Assembly: GCA_050330975.1 (NCBI GenBank)
Contig: JBHJHK010000516.1
Span: 1-15,819, forward strand
Direction of reading: 5' to 3'
Source: JBHJHK01 sp050330975
Lineage (GTDB): Bacteria; Pseudomonadota; Gammaproteobacteria; Competibacterales; Competibacteraceae
DNA: 15,819 bases
A program made the position numbers and the translations under genes. Numbering within the stretch: the first letter of the stretch is position 1; every line of letters starts with the position of its first letter. Of this stretch, positions 6,859 through 12,504 are shown in pieces. Below the pieces are notes generated by a model. It was not told the DNA's origin. It saw only the letters and a list, made by a program, of their open reading frames with translations, and made no database searches.

Positions 6859-7002
6859 CTCGTTCCGTCGCCGATCGCCGGTTTGTCGGTGGGTCGGCTC
6901 GATCCGGCCCCGCTCCGCCCCCAATACAGGGGTGGTTTACTCCATAGTCCTAAGTGAGTGGGCTCGCCTGCTCGCCACTGAACACTGGGAAACCCGTTTG
7001 CC
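6859..7002 (+). other. Long rpsN-rpsH intergenic region with inverted repeats
   Basis: This is the longest gap within the spc genes; the same junction in E. coli is a few tens of bases. GGGTCGG (6891-6897) can pair with CCGGCCC (6904-6910) around a 6-base loop, with one G-U pair. CGCCGA (6870-6875) can pair with TCGGTG (6886-6891) around 10 bases. These two stems overlap at one base. No T-run follows, so a Rho-independent terminator is unlikely, and no convincing promoter boxes were found. The gap directly precedes the gene for S8, which represses the spc operon in E. coli. A regulatory role is inference. Confidence 0.4.
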
Positions 7003-7401
7003 ATGAGTATGCAAGACCCCATTGCCGATATGCTGACCCGCATTCGCAATGCCCAACGAACCGCCAAACAACAAGTCACCATGCCGGCGTCGACCCTCAA
7101 GGTGTCCATCGCCCAGGTGTTGCGGGACGAAGGTTACATCATCGACTACCGCACCGACGATATCGGCGACAACAAGCGCACCTTGACCTTGGTCCTCAAG
7201 TACTTCGAAGGGCGCCCCGTCATCGAGCTGATCCAGCGAGTCAGCCGTCCCAGCCGGCGGGTCTTCCAGGGCAAGGACGCCCTACCCAAGGTGCGGGGCG
7301 GCTTGGGGGTGGCGGTAATTTCCACCTCCCAAGGGGTGATGAGCGATAGCAAAGCCCGCGCCGCCGGTCACGGTGGCGAAGTGCTGTGCGTCGTGGCCTG
7401 A
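7003..7401 (+). CDS. rpsH: 30S ribosomal protein S8
   Basis: S8 binds the central domain of 16S rRNA, and in E. coli it is the autogenous repressor of spc genes. The product is 132 residues (E. coli 130). It begins MSMQDPIADMLTRIRNAQ and contains LKYFEGRPVIELIQRVSRP, KVRGGLGVAVISTSQGVMSD and a terminal GGEVLCVVA, all family features. A two-residue longer middle segment (TDDIGDNKRTL) accounts for the length difference. The upstream ribosome binding site is poor: GGGAA lies about 12 bases from the ATG. The stop codon overlaps the Shine-Dalgarno region of rplF. Confidence 0.98.
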   Translation: MSMQDPIADMLTRIRNAQRTAKQQVTMPASTLKVSIAQVLRDEGYIIDYRTDDIGDNKRTLTLVLKYFEGRPVIELIQRVSRPSRRVFQGKDALPKVRGGLGVAVISTSQGVMSDSKARAAGHGGEVLCVVA

Positions 7402-7414
7402 GGAGGTCGCCTCC
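7402..7414 (+). promoter_or_regulatory. Hairpin that masks the rplF ribosome binding site
   Basis: GGAGG (7402-7406) and CCTCC (7410-7414) are perfect complements separated by TCG. The first arm is the core of a full-strength AGGAGG, and the second ends directly before the rplF ATG. Folded, the Shine-Dalgarno sequence would be unavailable. The rpsH stop codon is at 7399-7401, so a ribosome finishing rpsH would melt the stem, giving tight coupling of L6 to S8 synthesis. The complementarity is seen; the coupling is inferred. Confidence 0.5.
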
Positions 7415-7945
7415 ATGTCCCGCGTCGCCAAAAACCCCATCCGCCTCCCCAAGGGGGTGGAGGTGAAGATCGACGGCTACCAGGTGGCCGTCAAGGGCAG
7501 CAAAGGCGCCCTCAATTTGACCATTCACCCCAAGGTCCAGATCGCCCAGCGGGAAGACGGGGCCATTACCTTCGCCCCAGCCACGGAAAACGACTGGGCC
7601 ATCACCGGTACCATGCGGGCCTTGGTGAACAACATGGTGGTGGGGGTCAGCCAGGGCTTTGAGCGTCGTCTGAACCTCCAGGGTGTGGGCTACCGGGCCC
7701 AAGCCCAGGGGAAGGCCCTCAATTTGAGCCTGGGGTACTCCCACCCCATCAACTACACCCCCCCCGAGGGCATCACCGTTGAGACCCCTTCTCAGACCGA
7801 AGTGGTCGTCAGGGGGGTAGACAAACAGGTGGTGGGGGCCGTGGCCGCCAAGATTCGCGGTTTTCGCCCCCCCGAGCCCTACAAGGGCAAGGGGGTGCGC
7901 TACGCCAACGAGACCATCATCCTCAAGGAAGCGAAGAAGAAGTAG
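7415..7945 (+). CDS. rplF: 50S ribosomal protein L6
   Basis: L6 lies near the factor-binding site of the 50S subunit and is needed for late 50S assembly. The product is 176 residues (E. coli 177). Two repeated alpha-beta domains are visible. The N-terminal one begins MSRVAKNPIRLPKGVEV, and the second contains LQGVGYRAQ at about 88-96 and IRGFRPPEPYKGKGVRY near the C-terminus. The ATG at 7415 lies 8 bases after AGGAGG and reproduces the family N-terminus; earlier in-frame codons would read into rpsH. The C-terminus is Lys-rich (KEAKKK). Confidence 0.98.
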   Translation: MSRVAKNPIRLPKGVEVKIDGYQVAVKGSKGALNLTIHPKVQIAQREDGAITFAPATENDWAITGTMRALVNNMVVGVSQGFERRLNLQGVGYRAQAQGKALNLSLGYSHPINYTPPEGITVETPSQTEVVVRGVDKQVVGAVAAKIRGFRPPEPYKGKGVRYANETIILKEAKKK

Positions 7946-7955
7946 GCCGAGGACC

Positions 7956-8318
7956 ATGACCGACAAACGAACTGCGCGTCTGCGCCGCGGGTTGCGCACC
8001 CGCATGAAAATTCGCCGCCTCGAAGCCTATCGGCTGTGCATCCACCGCACGCCCCGCCACATTTACGCCCAAATCGTCGCCCCCGATGGCAGCCGGGTGC
8101 TGGCCGCTGCCTCCACCTTGCAAAGCGCCGTGCGGGAACAACTCAACGGCACCTACACGGGCAACGTCGAAGCCGCCAAGGCGGTGGGCAAAGCCATTGC
8201 CGAACGGGCCAAGGCGGTCGGTGTAGAGCGGGTAGCCTTTGACCGTTCGGGCTTTCGCTTCCACGGCCGCGTCAAGGCCCTAGCCGATGCCGCCCGCGAG
8301 CACGGGCTACAGTTTTAA
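7956..8318 (+). CDS. rplR: 50S ribosomal protein L18
   Basis: L18 binds 5S rRNA and, with L5, attaches it to the central protuberance. The product is 120 residues (E. coli 117). The basic N-terminal tail TDKRTARLRRGLRTRMK is followed by HRTPRHIYAQIVAPDGSRVLAAAST, a NVEAAKAVGKAIAERAK helix and the C-terminal FDRSGFRFHGRVKALADAAREHGL. GAGGA lies 3 bases after the rplF stop, just ahead of the ATG. The LNGTYTGN segment is slightly longer than in E. coli. Otherwise it is ordinary. Confidence 0.97.
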   Translation: MTDKRTARLRRGLRTRMKIRRLEAYRLCIHRTPRHIYAQIVAPDGSRVLAAASTLQSAVREQLNGTYTGNVEAAKAVGKAIAERAKAVGVERVAFDRSGFRFHGRVKALADAAREHGLQF

Positions 8319-8329
8319 GGAGAGAGACC

Positions 8330-8863
8330 ATGGCGACCAATCCCGCCGACGGCGCCCAGCAAACGGGCGACGGTCTGCAAGAAAAACTCATCGCCGTCAA
8401 CCGGGTGGCCAAGGTGGTCAAGGGGGGACGGCAGTTTGGCTTCACAGCCCTCACCGTGGTGGGGGATGGCAAAGGCAAGGTGGGCTTTGGCTACGGCAAG
8501 GCTCGCGAGGTCCCCACGGCCATTCAAAAGGCCATGGAGAAGGCCCGCAAGAACATGCACACCGTAGCCCTCCAGGGCTCCACCCTGCAATATCCCCTCA
8601 TCGGCCGCCACGGGGCGGCCAAGGTGTTTATGCAGCCCGCCCGGGACGGTACCGGGGTCATCGCCGGCGGTGCCATGCGGGCGGTGTTAGAGGTGGTGGG
8701 GGTCCGGGATGTCCTGGCCAAGTGCATCGGTTCCCGCAACCCCGTCAACGTGGTGCGGGCCACCATCAAGGCCCTGTCGACCATGGCCTCTCCGGAGCAC
8801 GTGGCCGCCAAGCGCGGCAGATCCATCGACGACGTTTTGGGGGTGGACCATGGCGGCTGGTGA
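8330..8863 (+). CDS. rpsE: 30S ribosomal protein S5
   Basis: S5 sits at the mRNA entry channel and affects decoding accuracy. The product is 177 residues (E. coli 167). A 15-residue polar leader is followed by LQEKLIAVNRVAKVVKGGR; the KGGR loop at 31-34 is where spectinomycin-resistance changes map in E. coli. GFTALTVVGDGKGKVGFGYGKAREV is the double-stranded RNA-binding-like part, and GTGVIAGGAMRAVLEVVGV marks the C-terminal domain. AAGGAGAG upstream is a strong ribosome binding site. Its last 14 bases overlap rpmD. The C-terminal VDHGGW extension reflects that overlap. Confidence 0.97.
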   Translation: MATNPADGAQQTGDGLQEKLIAVNRVAKVVKGGRQFGFTALTVVGDGKGKVGFGYGKAREVPTAIQKAMEKARKNMHTVALQGSTLQYPLIGRHGAAKVFMQPARDGTGVIAGGAMRAVLEVVGVRDVLAKCIGSRNPVNVVRATIKALSTMASPEHVAAKRGRSIDDVLGVDHGGW

Positions 8864-9068
8864 GTATCTCAAGGTCACGTTGCTCAAGAGCATCCACGGT
8901 CGGCTGGAAAATCACCAGGCCTGTGTGCGGGGCCTGGGGTTGCGGCGCCGCCACCACAGCGTCGTGGTGGAGGCCACCCCGGAGAACCGCGGCATGATCA
9001 ACAAGGTGGCCTACCTGTTGCAAGTGGAGCCCGCACCCCTGGAACCCGCCCCCGGCGAAGAGGCTTAA
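8850..9068 (+). CDS. rpmD: 50S ribosomal protein L30, extended C-terminus
   Basis: L30 is a small large-subunit protein present in most but not all bacteria. The product is 72 residues, against 59 in E. coli. The core is clear: EYLKVTLLKSIHGR, ACVRGLGLRRRHHSVVVE, TPENRGMINKVAYLLQVE. The conserved part ends at about residue 61, and an acidic, proline-rich tail PAPLEPAPGEEA follows. The ATG at 8850 is the only start that preserves the core, and it overlaps the end of rpsE by 14 bases, which implies coupled translation. A GGGGGTGG stretch lies upstream. Confidence 0.95.
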   Translation: MAAGEYLKVTLLKSIHGRLENHQACVRGLGLRRRHHSVVVEATPENRGMINKVAYLLQVEPAPLEPAPGEEA

Positions 9069-9069
9069 C

Positions 9070-9564
9070 ATGCGTCTCAATACACTCAAACCCACCCCGG
9101 GAAGCCGTCCCGAGGGCAAACGGGTCGGCCGGGGCATTGGCTCTGGCCTCGGCAAGACCGGTGGCCGCGGCCACAAGGGACAGCATTCCCGGGCCGGAGG
9201 CTTCCACAAAGTGGGCTTCGAAGGCGGGCAAATGCCCCTCCAGCGGCGGCTCCCCAAGCGGGGGTTTCGCTCCATGACCAGCAAAAACACCGCTGAGGTA
9301 CGGTTGCGGGAGCTCAACAAGGTCAAAGGGGATACCATCACCCTACAGATCCTCAAGGATACAGGTCTTGTGCCCCAACAGGCCAAGTGCGCCAAGATTA
9401 TCCTCCAGGGGCGCATCGAGCGGCCGGTGACCATTGTGGCCCACGACCGCCGCCGCCAACCCCAGGTGGCCGAGGCCCCCGACGAGCGACTGCCGGATAT
9501 TCTGCTGACCGCCGGTGCCCGGGCCGCCATCGAGGCGGCGGGCGGCCGCAGCCAAGACGCGTGA
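9070..9564 (+). CDS. rplO: 50S ribosomal protein L15 with C-terminal-half insertion
   Basis: L15 is a late-assembly 50S protein that threads a long basic tail into 23S rRNA. The product is 164 residues (E. coli 144). The N-terminal signature is complete: MRLNTLKPTPGS, GRGIGSGLGKTGGRGHKGQ, GFEGGQMPLQRRLPKRGF. Near the C-terminus, after IERPVTIVA, a hydrophilic segment of roughly 17-20 residues (HDRRRQPQVAEAPDERLPD) precedes the conserved TAGARAAIEAAGG. This segment accounts for the extra length. AAGAGG at the end of rpmD acts as ribosome binding site; the gap to rpmD is one base. Confidence 0.97.
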   Translation: MRLNTLKPTPGSRPEGKRVGRGIGSGLGKTGGRGHKGQHSRAGGFHKVGFEGGQMPLQRRLPKRGFRSMTSKNTAEVRLRELNKVKGDTITLQILKDTGLVPQQAKCAKIILQGRIERPVTIVAHDRRRQPQVAEAPDERLPDILLTAGARAAIEAAGGRSQDA

Positions 9565-9575
9565 GGAATTAGACC

Positions 9576-10907
9576 ATGTCCACCCTACCCGATTTCGGGA
9601 AGATGACCGAGCTGCGCCAGCGGCTGTTGTTTTTGCTGGGCGCCATTGTGGTGTTTCGCATCGGCTCGTTCATTCCCGTCCCCGGCATCGATCCCGTTGC
9701 CATGGCGGCGCTGTTTGACCAGCAGCGCGGCACTATTCTCGATATGTTCAACATGTTTTCGGGTGGGGCCTTGGAACGTCTCAGCCTGTTCGCCCTGGGC
9801 ATCATGCCCTACATCTCGGCGTCCATTATCATCCAGCTCATGTCCCACGTGGTACCCCAGTTGGAGCAACTGCGCAAGGAGGGCCAGTCGGGGCGGCGCA
9901 AGATCACCCAGTACACCCGTTACTTGACGGTGATTCTAGCCACTTTCCAGTCCATCGGCGTCTCCATTGCCCTCCAAAGCCAGGTGGTCAACGGCGCTTC
10001 GGTGGTGGTGATTCCCGGTGTTGGCTTTGTCTTTACCGCGGCCATCACCCTGGTGACCGGTACCATGTTTTTGGTCTGGCTCGGGGAGCAGGTCACCGAG
10101 CGGGGTATCGGCAACGGCATCTCCATGATCATCTTTGCCGGCATCGTCGCGGGGCTGCCGTCGGCCATCGGCGGCACTTTGGAGCTGGCCCGCACTGGGG
10201 AACTCAACTACTTCAACGTATTGTTGATCATCGCCCTGGTCTTGGCGGTGACGGCCTTTGTGGTGTTTGTGGAACGGGGCCAGCGACGCATCACGGTGAA
10301 CTACGCCAAACGCCAGCAGGGGCGACGGATGTACGCCGGTCAGTCCAGCCATTTGCCGCTGAAACTCAATATGTCCGGGGTTATCCCGCCAATTTTTGCT
10401 TCCAGCTTGATCTTGTTTCCCACCACCTTGGGGAGCTGGTTTGGCAATGCCCAGGGCATGGAATGGCTGCGGGACATCACCGATACCTTGGGGCCGGGGC
10501 AACCCCTCTACGTGGCCCTCTACGCTGGATTGATCATCTTTTTCTGCTTTTTCTACACCGCCTTGGTGTTTGACAGCAACGAAACGGCGGACAACCTCAA
10601 GAAGTCCGGCGCCTTGATCCCCGGCATTCGCCCGGGTAAGCAAACCGCCGATTACATCGACAAGGTATTGACCCGGTTGACCTTTGCCGGCGCCATTTAC
10701 ATCACCTCGGTGTGTCTGTTGCCGGAATTTTTAATCCTCTATTTCAACGTGCCGTTCTACTTCGGCGGCACCTCGCTGCTCATTATCGTGGTGGTGGTCA
10801 TGGATTTCATGGCCCAAGTCCAGGCGCACCTCATGTCTCACCAGTACGAGAGCTTGATGAAGAAGGCGAGCTTCAAGGGCCAGGGGCGCCAGGGTTTACT
10901 GCGTTGA
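9576..10907 (+). CDS. secY: Protein translocase subunit SecY
   Basis: SecY is the pore of the SecYEG channel that exports unfolded proteins across, or inserts them into, the inner membrane. The 443-residue product matches E. coli. Ten membrane segments can be picked out by hydrophobicity, from about residues 16-37 (LLFLLGAIVVFRIGSFIPV) to about 398-415 (TSLLIIVVVVMDF). The plug region MFNMFSGGALERLSLFALGIMPYI follows segment 1. The cytoplasmic loop NLKKSGALIPGIRPGKQTADYI contains Arg352, equivalent to the essential E. coli Arg357 that contacts SecA. The C-terminus HQYESLMKKASFKG is typical. GAGGAA lies upstream. rpmJ does not follow. Confidence 0.98.
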   Translation: MSTLPDFGKMTELRQRLLFLLGAIVVFRIGSFIPVPGIDPVAMAALFDQQRGTILDMFNMFSGGALERLSLFALGIMPYISASIIIQLMSHVVPQLEQLRKEGQSGRRKITQYTRYLTVILATFQSIGVSIALQSQVVNGASVVVIPGVGFVFTAAITLVTGTMFLVWLGEQVTERGIGNGISMIIFAGIVAGLPSAIGGTLELARTGELNYFNVLLIIALVLAVTAFVVFVERGQRRITVNYAKRQQGRRMYAGQSSHLPLKLNMSGVIPPIFASSLILFPTTLGSWFGNAQGMEWLRDITDTLGPGQPLYVALYAGLIIFFCFFYTALVFDSNETADNLKKSGALIPGIRPGKQTADYIDKVLTRLTFAGAIYITSVCLLPEFLILYFNVPFYFGGTSLLIIVVVVMDFMAQVQAHLMSHQYESLMKKASFKGQGRQGLLR

Positions 10908-10916
10908 GGCCCTGGC
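10888..10916 (+). repeat. Inverted repeat spanning the secY stop codon
   Basis: GCCAGGG (10888-10894) and CCCTGGC (10910-10916) are perfect 7-base complements around a 15-base loop containing the secY TGA. There is no following T-run, so it is not a standard intrinsic terminator. It could be a 3' stability stem for the spc message or chance in GC-rich DNA. Confidence 0.3.
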
Positions 10917-10944
10917 TGTCCTCGCTGCCGATGGTATCGCCAAG

Positions 10945-11007
10945 GTGACTTTATCAACCCTTTATCAATCAATGTGACTTTAATTGACCCCGAAACGAGG
11001 CTATAAT
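10945..11007 (+). promoter_or_regulatory. Alpha operon promoter with AT-rich direct repeats
   Basis: A perfect TATAAT is present at 11002-11007. At a 17-base spacing the -35 would be TTTAAT (10979-10984), matching 3 of 6 consensus positions. A better-looking TTGACC at 10984-10989 is only 12 bases away, too close for a standard sigma-70 promoter. Upstream lie two direct repeats: TTTATCAA at 10950-10957 and 10961-10968 (11-base period), and GTGACTTTA at 10945-10953 and 10974-10982. The expected start of transcription is near 11013-11015, leaving a leader of about 44 bases before rpsM. The location matches the alpha operon promoter of other gammaproteobacteria. Confidence 0.65.
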
Positions 11008-11045
11008 GCTTGGCTTTCCCTCGGTCCGGGGTCACTATTGAGGAG

Positions 11046-11060
11046 TATGGCACTGCCATG
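11046..11060 (+). promoter_or_regulatory. Hairpin over the rpsM start codon
   Basis: ATGGC (11047-11051) pairs with GCCAT (11055-11059) around ACT, and a flanking T-G wobble (11046 with 11060) can extend the stem. The second arm includes the rpsM ATG. GGAG at 11042-11045 lies immediately before the stem and 12 bases from the ATG, a long spacing that the stem would bridge. An effect on rpsM translation, for example through S4, is inference. Confidence 0.4.
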
Positions 11061-11414
11061 GCCCGCATCGCAGGCATCAACATTCCGTCGAACAAACACA
11101 CCGTCATCGCCCTCCAGGCGATCTACGGTATAGGTAACACCCGTTCCCAGGCCATTTGCCGCGACGCCGGTATCGCTCCGGAGCTCAAAGTTCGCGATTT
11201 GAGCGATGATCAAATCGAGTTGCTGCGGGCCGAGGTGGGCAAATACGTCGTCGAGGGGGATTTGCGCCGGGAGGTGTCCATGAACATCAAGCGCTTGATG
11301 GACTTGGGGACATTTCGCGGCATTCGCCACCGCCGGGGGTTGCCATTGCGGGGCCAACGGACCCGCACCAACGCCCGCACCCGCAAGGGTCCTCGGCGTC
11401 CCATTCGCAAATGA
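11058..11414 (+). CDS. rpsM: 30S ribosomal protein S13
   Basis: S13 is in the 30S head, forms bridges B1a and B1b with the 50S subunit, and its C-terminal tail contacts P-site tRNA. The product is 118 residues, as in E. coli. It starts MARIAGINIPSNKHTVIALQ, has the helix-hairpin-helix-like YGIGNTRSQAIC, and ends RHRRGLPLRGQRTRTNARTR followed by GPRRPIRK. The ATG at 11058 gives the exact family N-terminus. It is the first gene after the alpha promoter; the upstream out-of-frame ATG at 11047 opens only a 28-codon frame inside rpsM and is not a gene. Confidence 0.98.
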   Translation: MARIAGINIPSNKHTVIALQAIYGIGNTRSQAICRDAGIAPELKVRDLSDDQIELLRAEVGKYVVEGDLRREVSMNIKRLMDLGTFRGIRHRRGLPLRGQRTRTNARTRKGPRRPIRK

Positions 11415-11454
11415 ACACGCCTTTTTTCGTTCAATGAATCGTTAGTCGAGTTCC

Positions 11455-11847
11455 ATGGCCAAAGCACCGAGCCCCAAAACGCGCAAGCGGGTCAAAAAGA
11501 GCGTCGTCGACGCCGTAGCCCACATCTATGCGTCCTTCAACAACACCATTGTCACGATCACCGATCGCCAGGGCAACACCCTCGCCTGGGCCACATCGGG
11601 TGGTTCCGGCTTTCGCGGCTCGAGAAAGAGCACGCCCTTTGCCGCCCAGGGCGCCGCCGAGCGGGCGGGAGAAGCGGTCAAGGAATTCGGCGTCAAAAAC
11701 CTCGAGGTCAACGTCAAGGGTCCGGGGCCCGGTCGCGAGTCGGCGGTGCGCTCTCTCAACGCCGCTGGCTTCAAAATCACCAATATCGTCGACATGACCC
11801 CCATTCCCCACAACGGTTGTCGGCCGCCCAAGAAGCGGCGGGTCTGA
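11455..11847 (+). CDS. rpsK: 30S ribosomal protein S11
   Basis: S11 lies on the 30S platform and shapes the mRNA exit region with S7. The product is 130 residues (E. coli 129). The basic N-terminus MAKAPSPKTRKRVKKSV is followed by HIYASFNNTIVTITDRQGN, WATSGGSGFRGSRKSTPFAA, KGPGPGRESAVRSLN and PIPHNGCRPPKKRRV. The Asn-Gly in the last motif is the site reported to become isoaspartate in E. coli S11. The 40-base gap after rpsM has no strong ribosome binding site, only CGAG near the ATG. Confidence 0.98.
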   Translation: MAKAPSPKTRKRVKKSVVDAVAHIYASFNNTIVTITDRQGNTLAWATSGGSGFRGSRKSTPFAAQGAAERAGEAVKEFGVKNLEVNVKGPGPGRESAVRSLNAAGFKITNIVDMTPIPHNGCRPPKKRRV

Positions 11848-11866
11848 GCCGGAGGGTTTCGTCACC

Positions 11867-12487
11867 ATGGCACGTTACATCGGTCCCAAGTGCAAACTCA
11901 GCCGTCGCGAGGGCGTCGATCTGCAGTTGAAGTCGGCGGCCAAGCCGTCTTCCAAATACAAAGACATCGCCAAACCCCCGGGCATGCACGGCGCCCGCCG
12001 GGGACGCTTGTCCGACTACGGCACCCAGTTGCGGGAAAAGCAGAAGTTGCGCCGCATCTACGGAGTGTTGGAACGCCAGTTTCGCAACTACTATTTCGAG
12101 GCCGCCCGGCGCAAGGGTTCCACGGGTGAAAACCTGCTGCAATTGTTGGAGTGCCGCCTCGACAACGTGGTCTATCGCATGGGGTTTGGCAGTACCCGCG
12201 CCGAGGCTCGCCAGCTGGTGTCCCACCGGGCCATCACTGTCAATGACCAGCGGGTCAACATTCCCTCGTACCAGGTGAAGCCCACGGACACCATTGCTAT
12301 CCACGAGAAAAGTCGCAATCAAACCCGCATCCAGAACTCCCTGCAGATGGCGCAAAACAGCGGCTTTGCCTCGTGGATCGAGGTGGACATGACCAAGCTG
12401 GCTGGGGTATTTAAGCGGGTTCCCGACCGCAGCGACTTGCCCCCCGATATCAACGAGTCCCTCGTTGTAGAACTTTACTCGAAGTAA
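11867..12487 (+). CDS. rpsD: 30S ribosomal protein S4 (zinc-free type)
   Basis: S4 initiates 30S assembly on 16S rRNA, helps to form the mRNA entry site, and in E. coli represses the alpha operon. The product is 206 residues, as in E. coli. It begins MARYIGPKCKLSRREG and has only one Cys in the N-terminal part (Cys9), so the four-Cys zinc form is excluded. LSDYGTQLREKQKLRRIYGV is followed by the S4 RNA-binding domain at about 97-160 (CRLDNVVYRMGFGSTRAEAR). It ends INESLVVELYSK. GGAGGG lies 13 bases before the ATG. Confidence 0.98.
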   Translation: MARYIGPKCKLSRREGVDLQLKSAAKPSSKYKDIAKPPGMHGARRGRLSDYGTQLREKQKLRRIYGVLERQFRNYYFEAARRKGSTGENLLQLLECRLDNVVYRMGFGSTRAEARQLVSHRAITVNDQRVNIPSYQVKPTDTIAIHEKSRNQTRIQNSLQMAQNSGFASWIEVDMTKLAGVFKRVPDRSDLPPDINESLVVELYSK

Positions 12488-12504
12488 CCACCGGTCTATT
12501 CGCC

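Noticed and set aside
6883..6948. Possible promoter before rpsH using TTGTCG and CATAGT
   Set aside because: The boxes are more than 50 bases apart and match poorly; no pair with normal spacing was found.
7241..8005. 254-codon open frame on the minus strand
   Set aside because: It is antisense to rpsH, rplF and rplR and has no recognisable protein pattern.
8287..8997. 236-codon plus-strand frame overlapping rplR, rpsE and rpmD
   Set aside because: It is out of frame with all three ribosomal genes, and its Gly/Arg/His-rich composition is typical of a shadow frame.
10984..10989. TTGACC as the -35 box of the alpha promoter
   Set aside because: Only 12 bases separate it from TATAAT, too short for a usual sigma-70 promoter, although its resemblance to the consensus is good.
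11047..11133. Small leader peptide starting at the ATG at 11047
   Set aside because: The start is one base from GGAG, too close for initiation, and the 28-codon frame lies within rpsM without any familiar sequence.
11412..11433. TGAAC/GTTCA repeat with a T-run between rpsM and rpsK as a terminator
   Set aside because: The stem is only 5 bp and the T-run lies in the loop, not after the stem; termination within the alpha operon is also unlikely.
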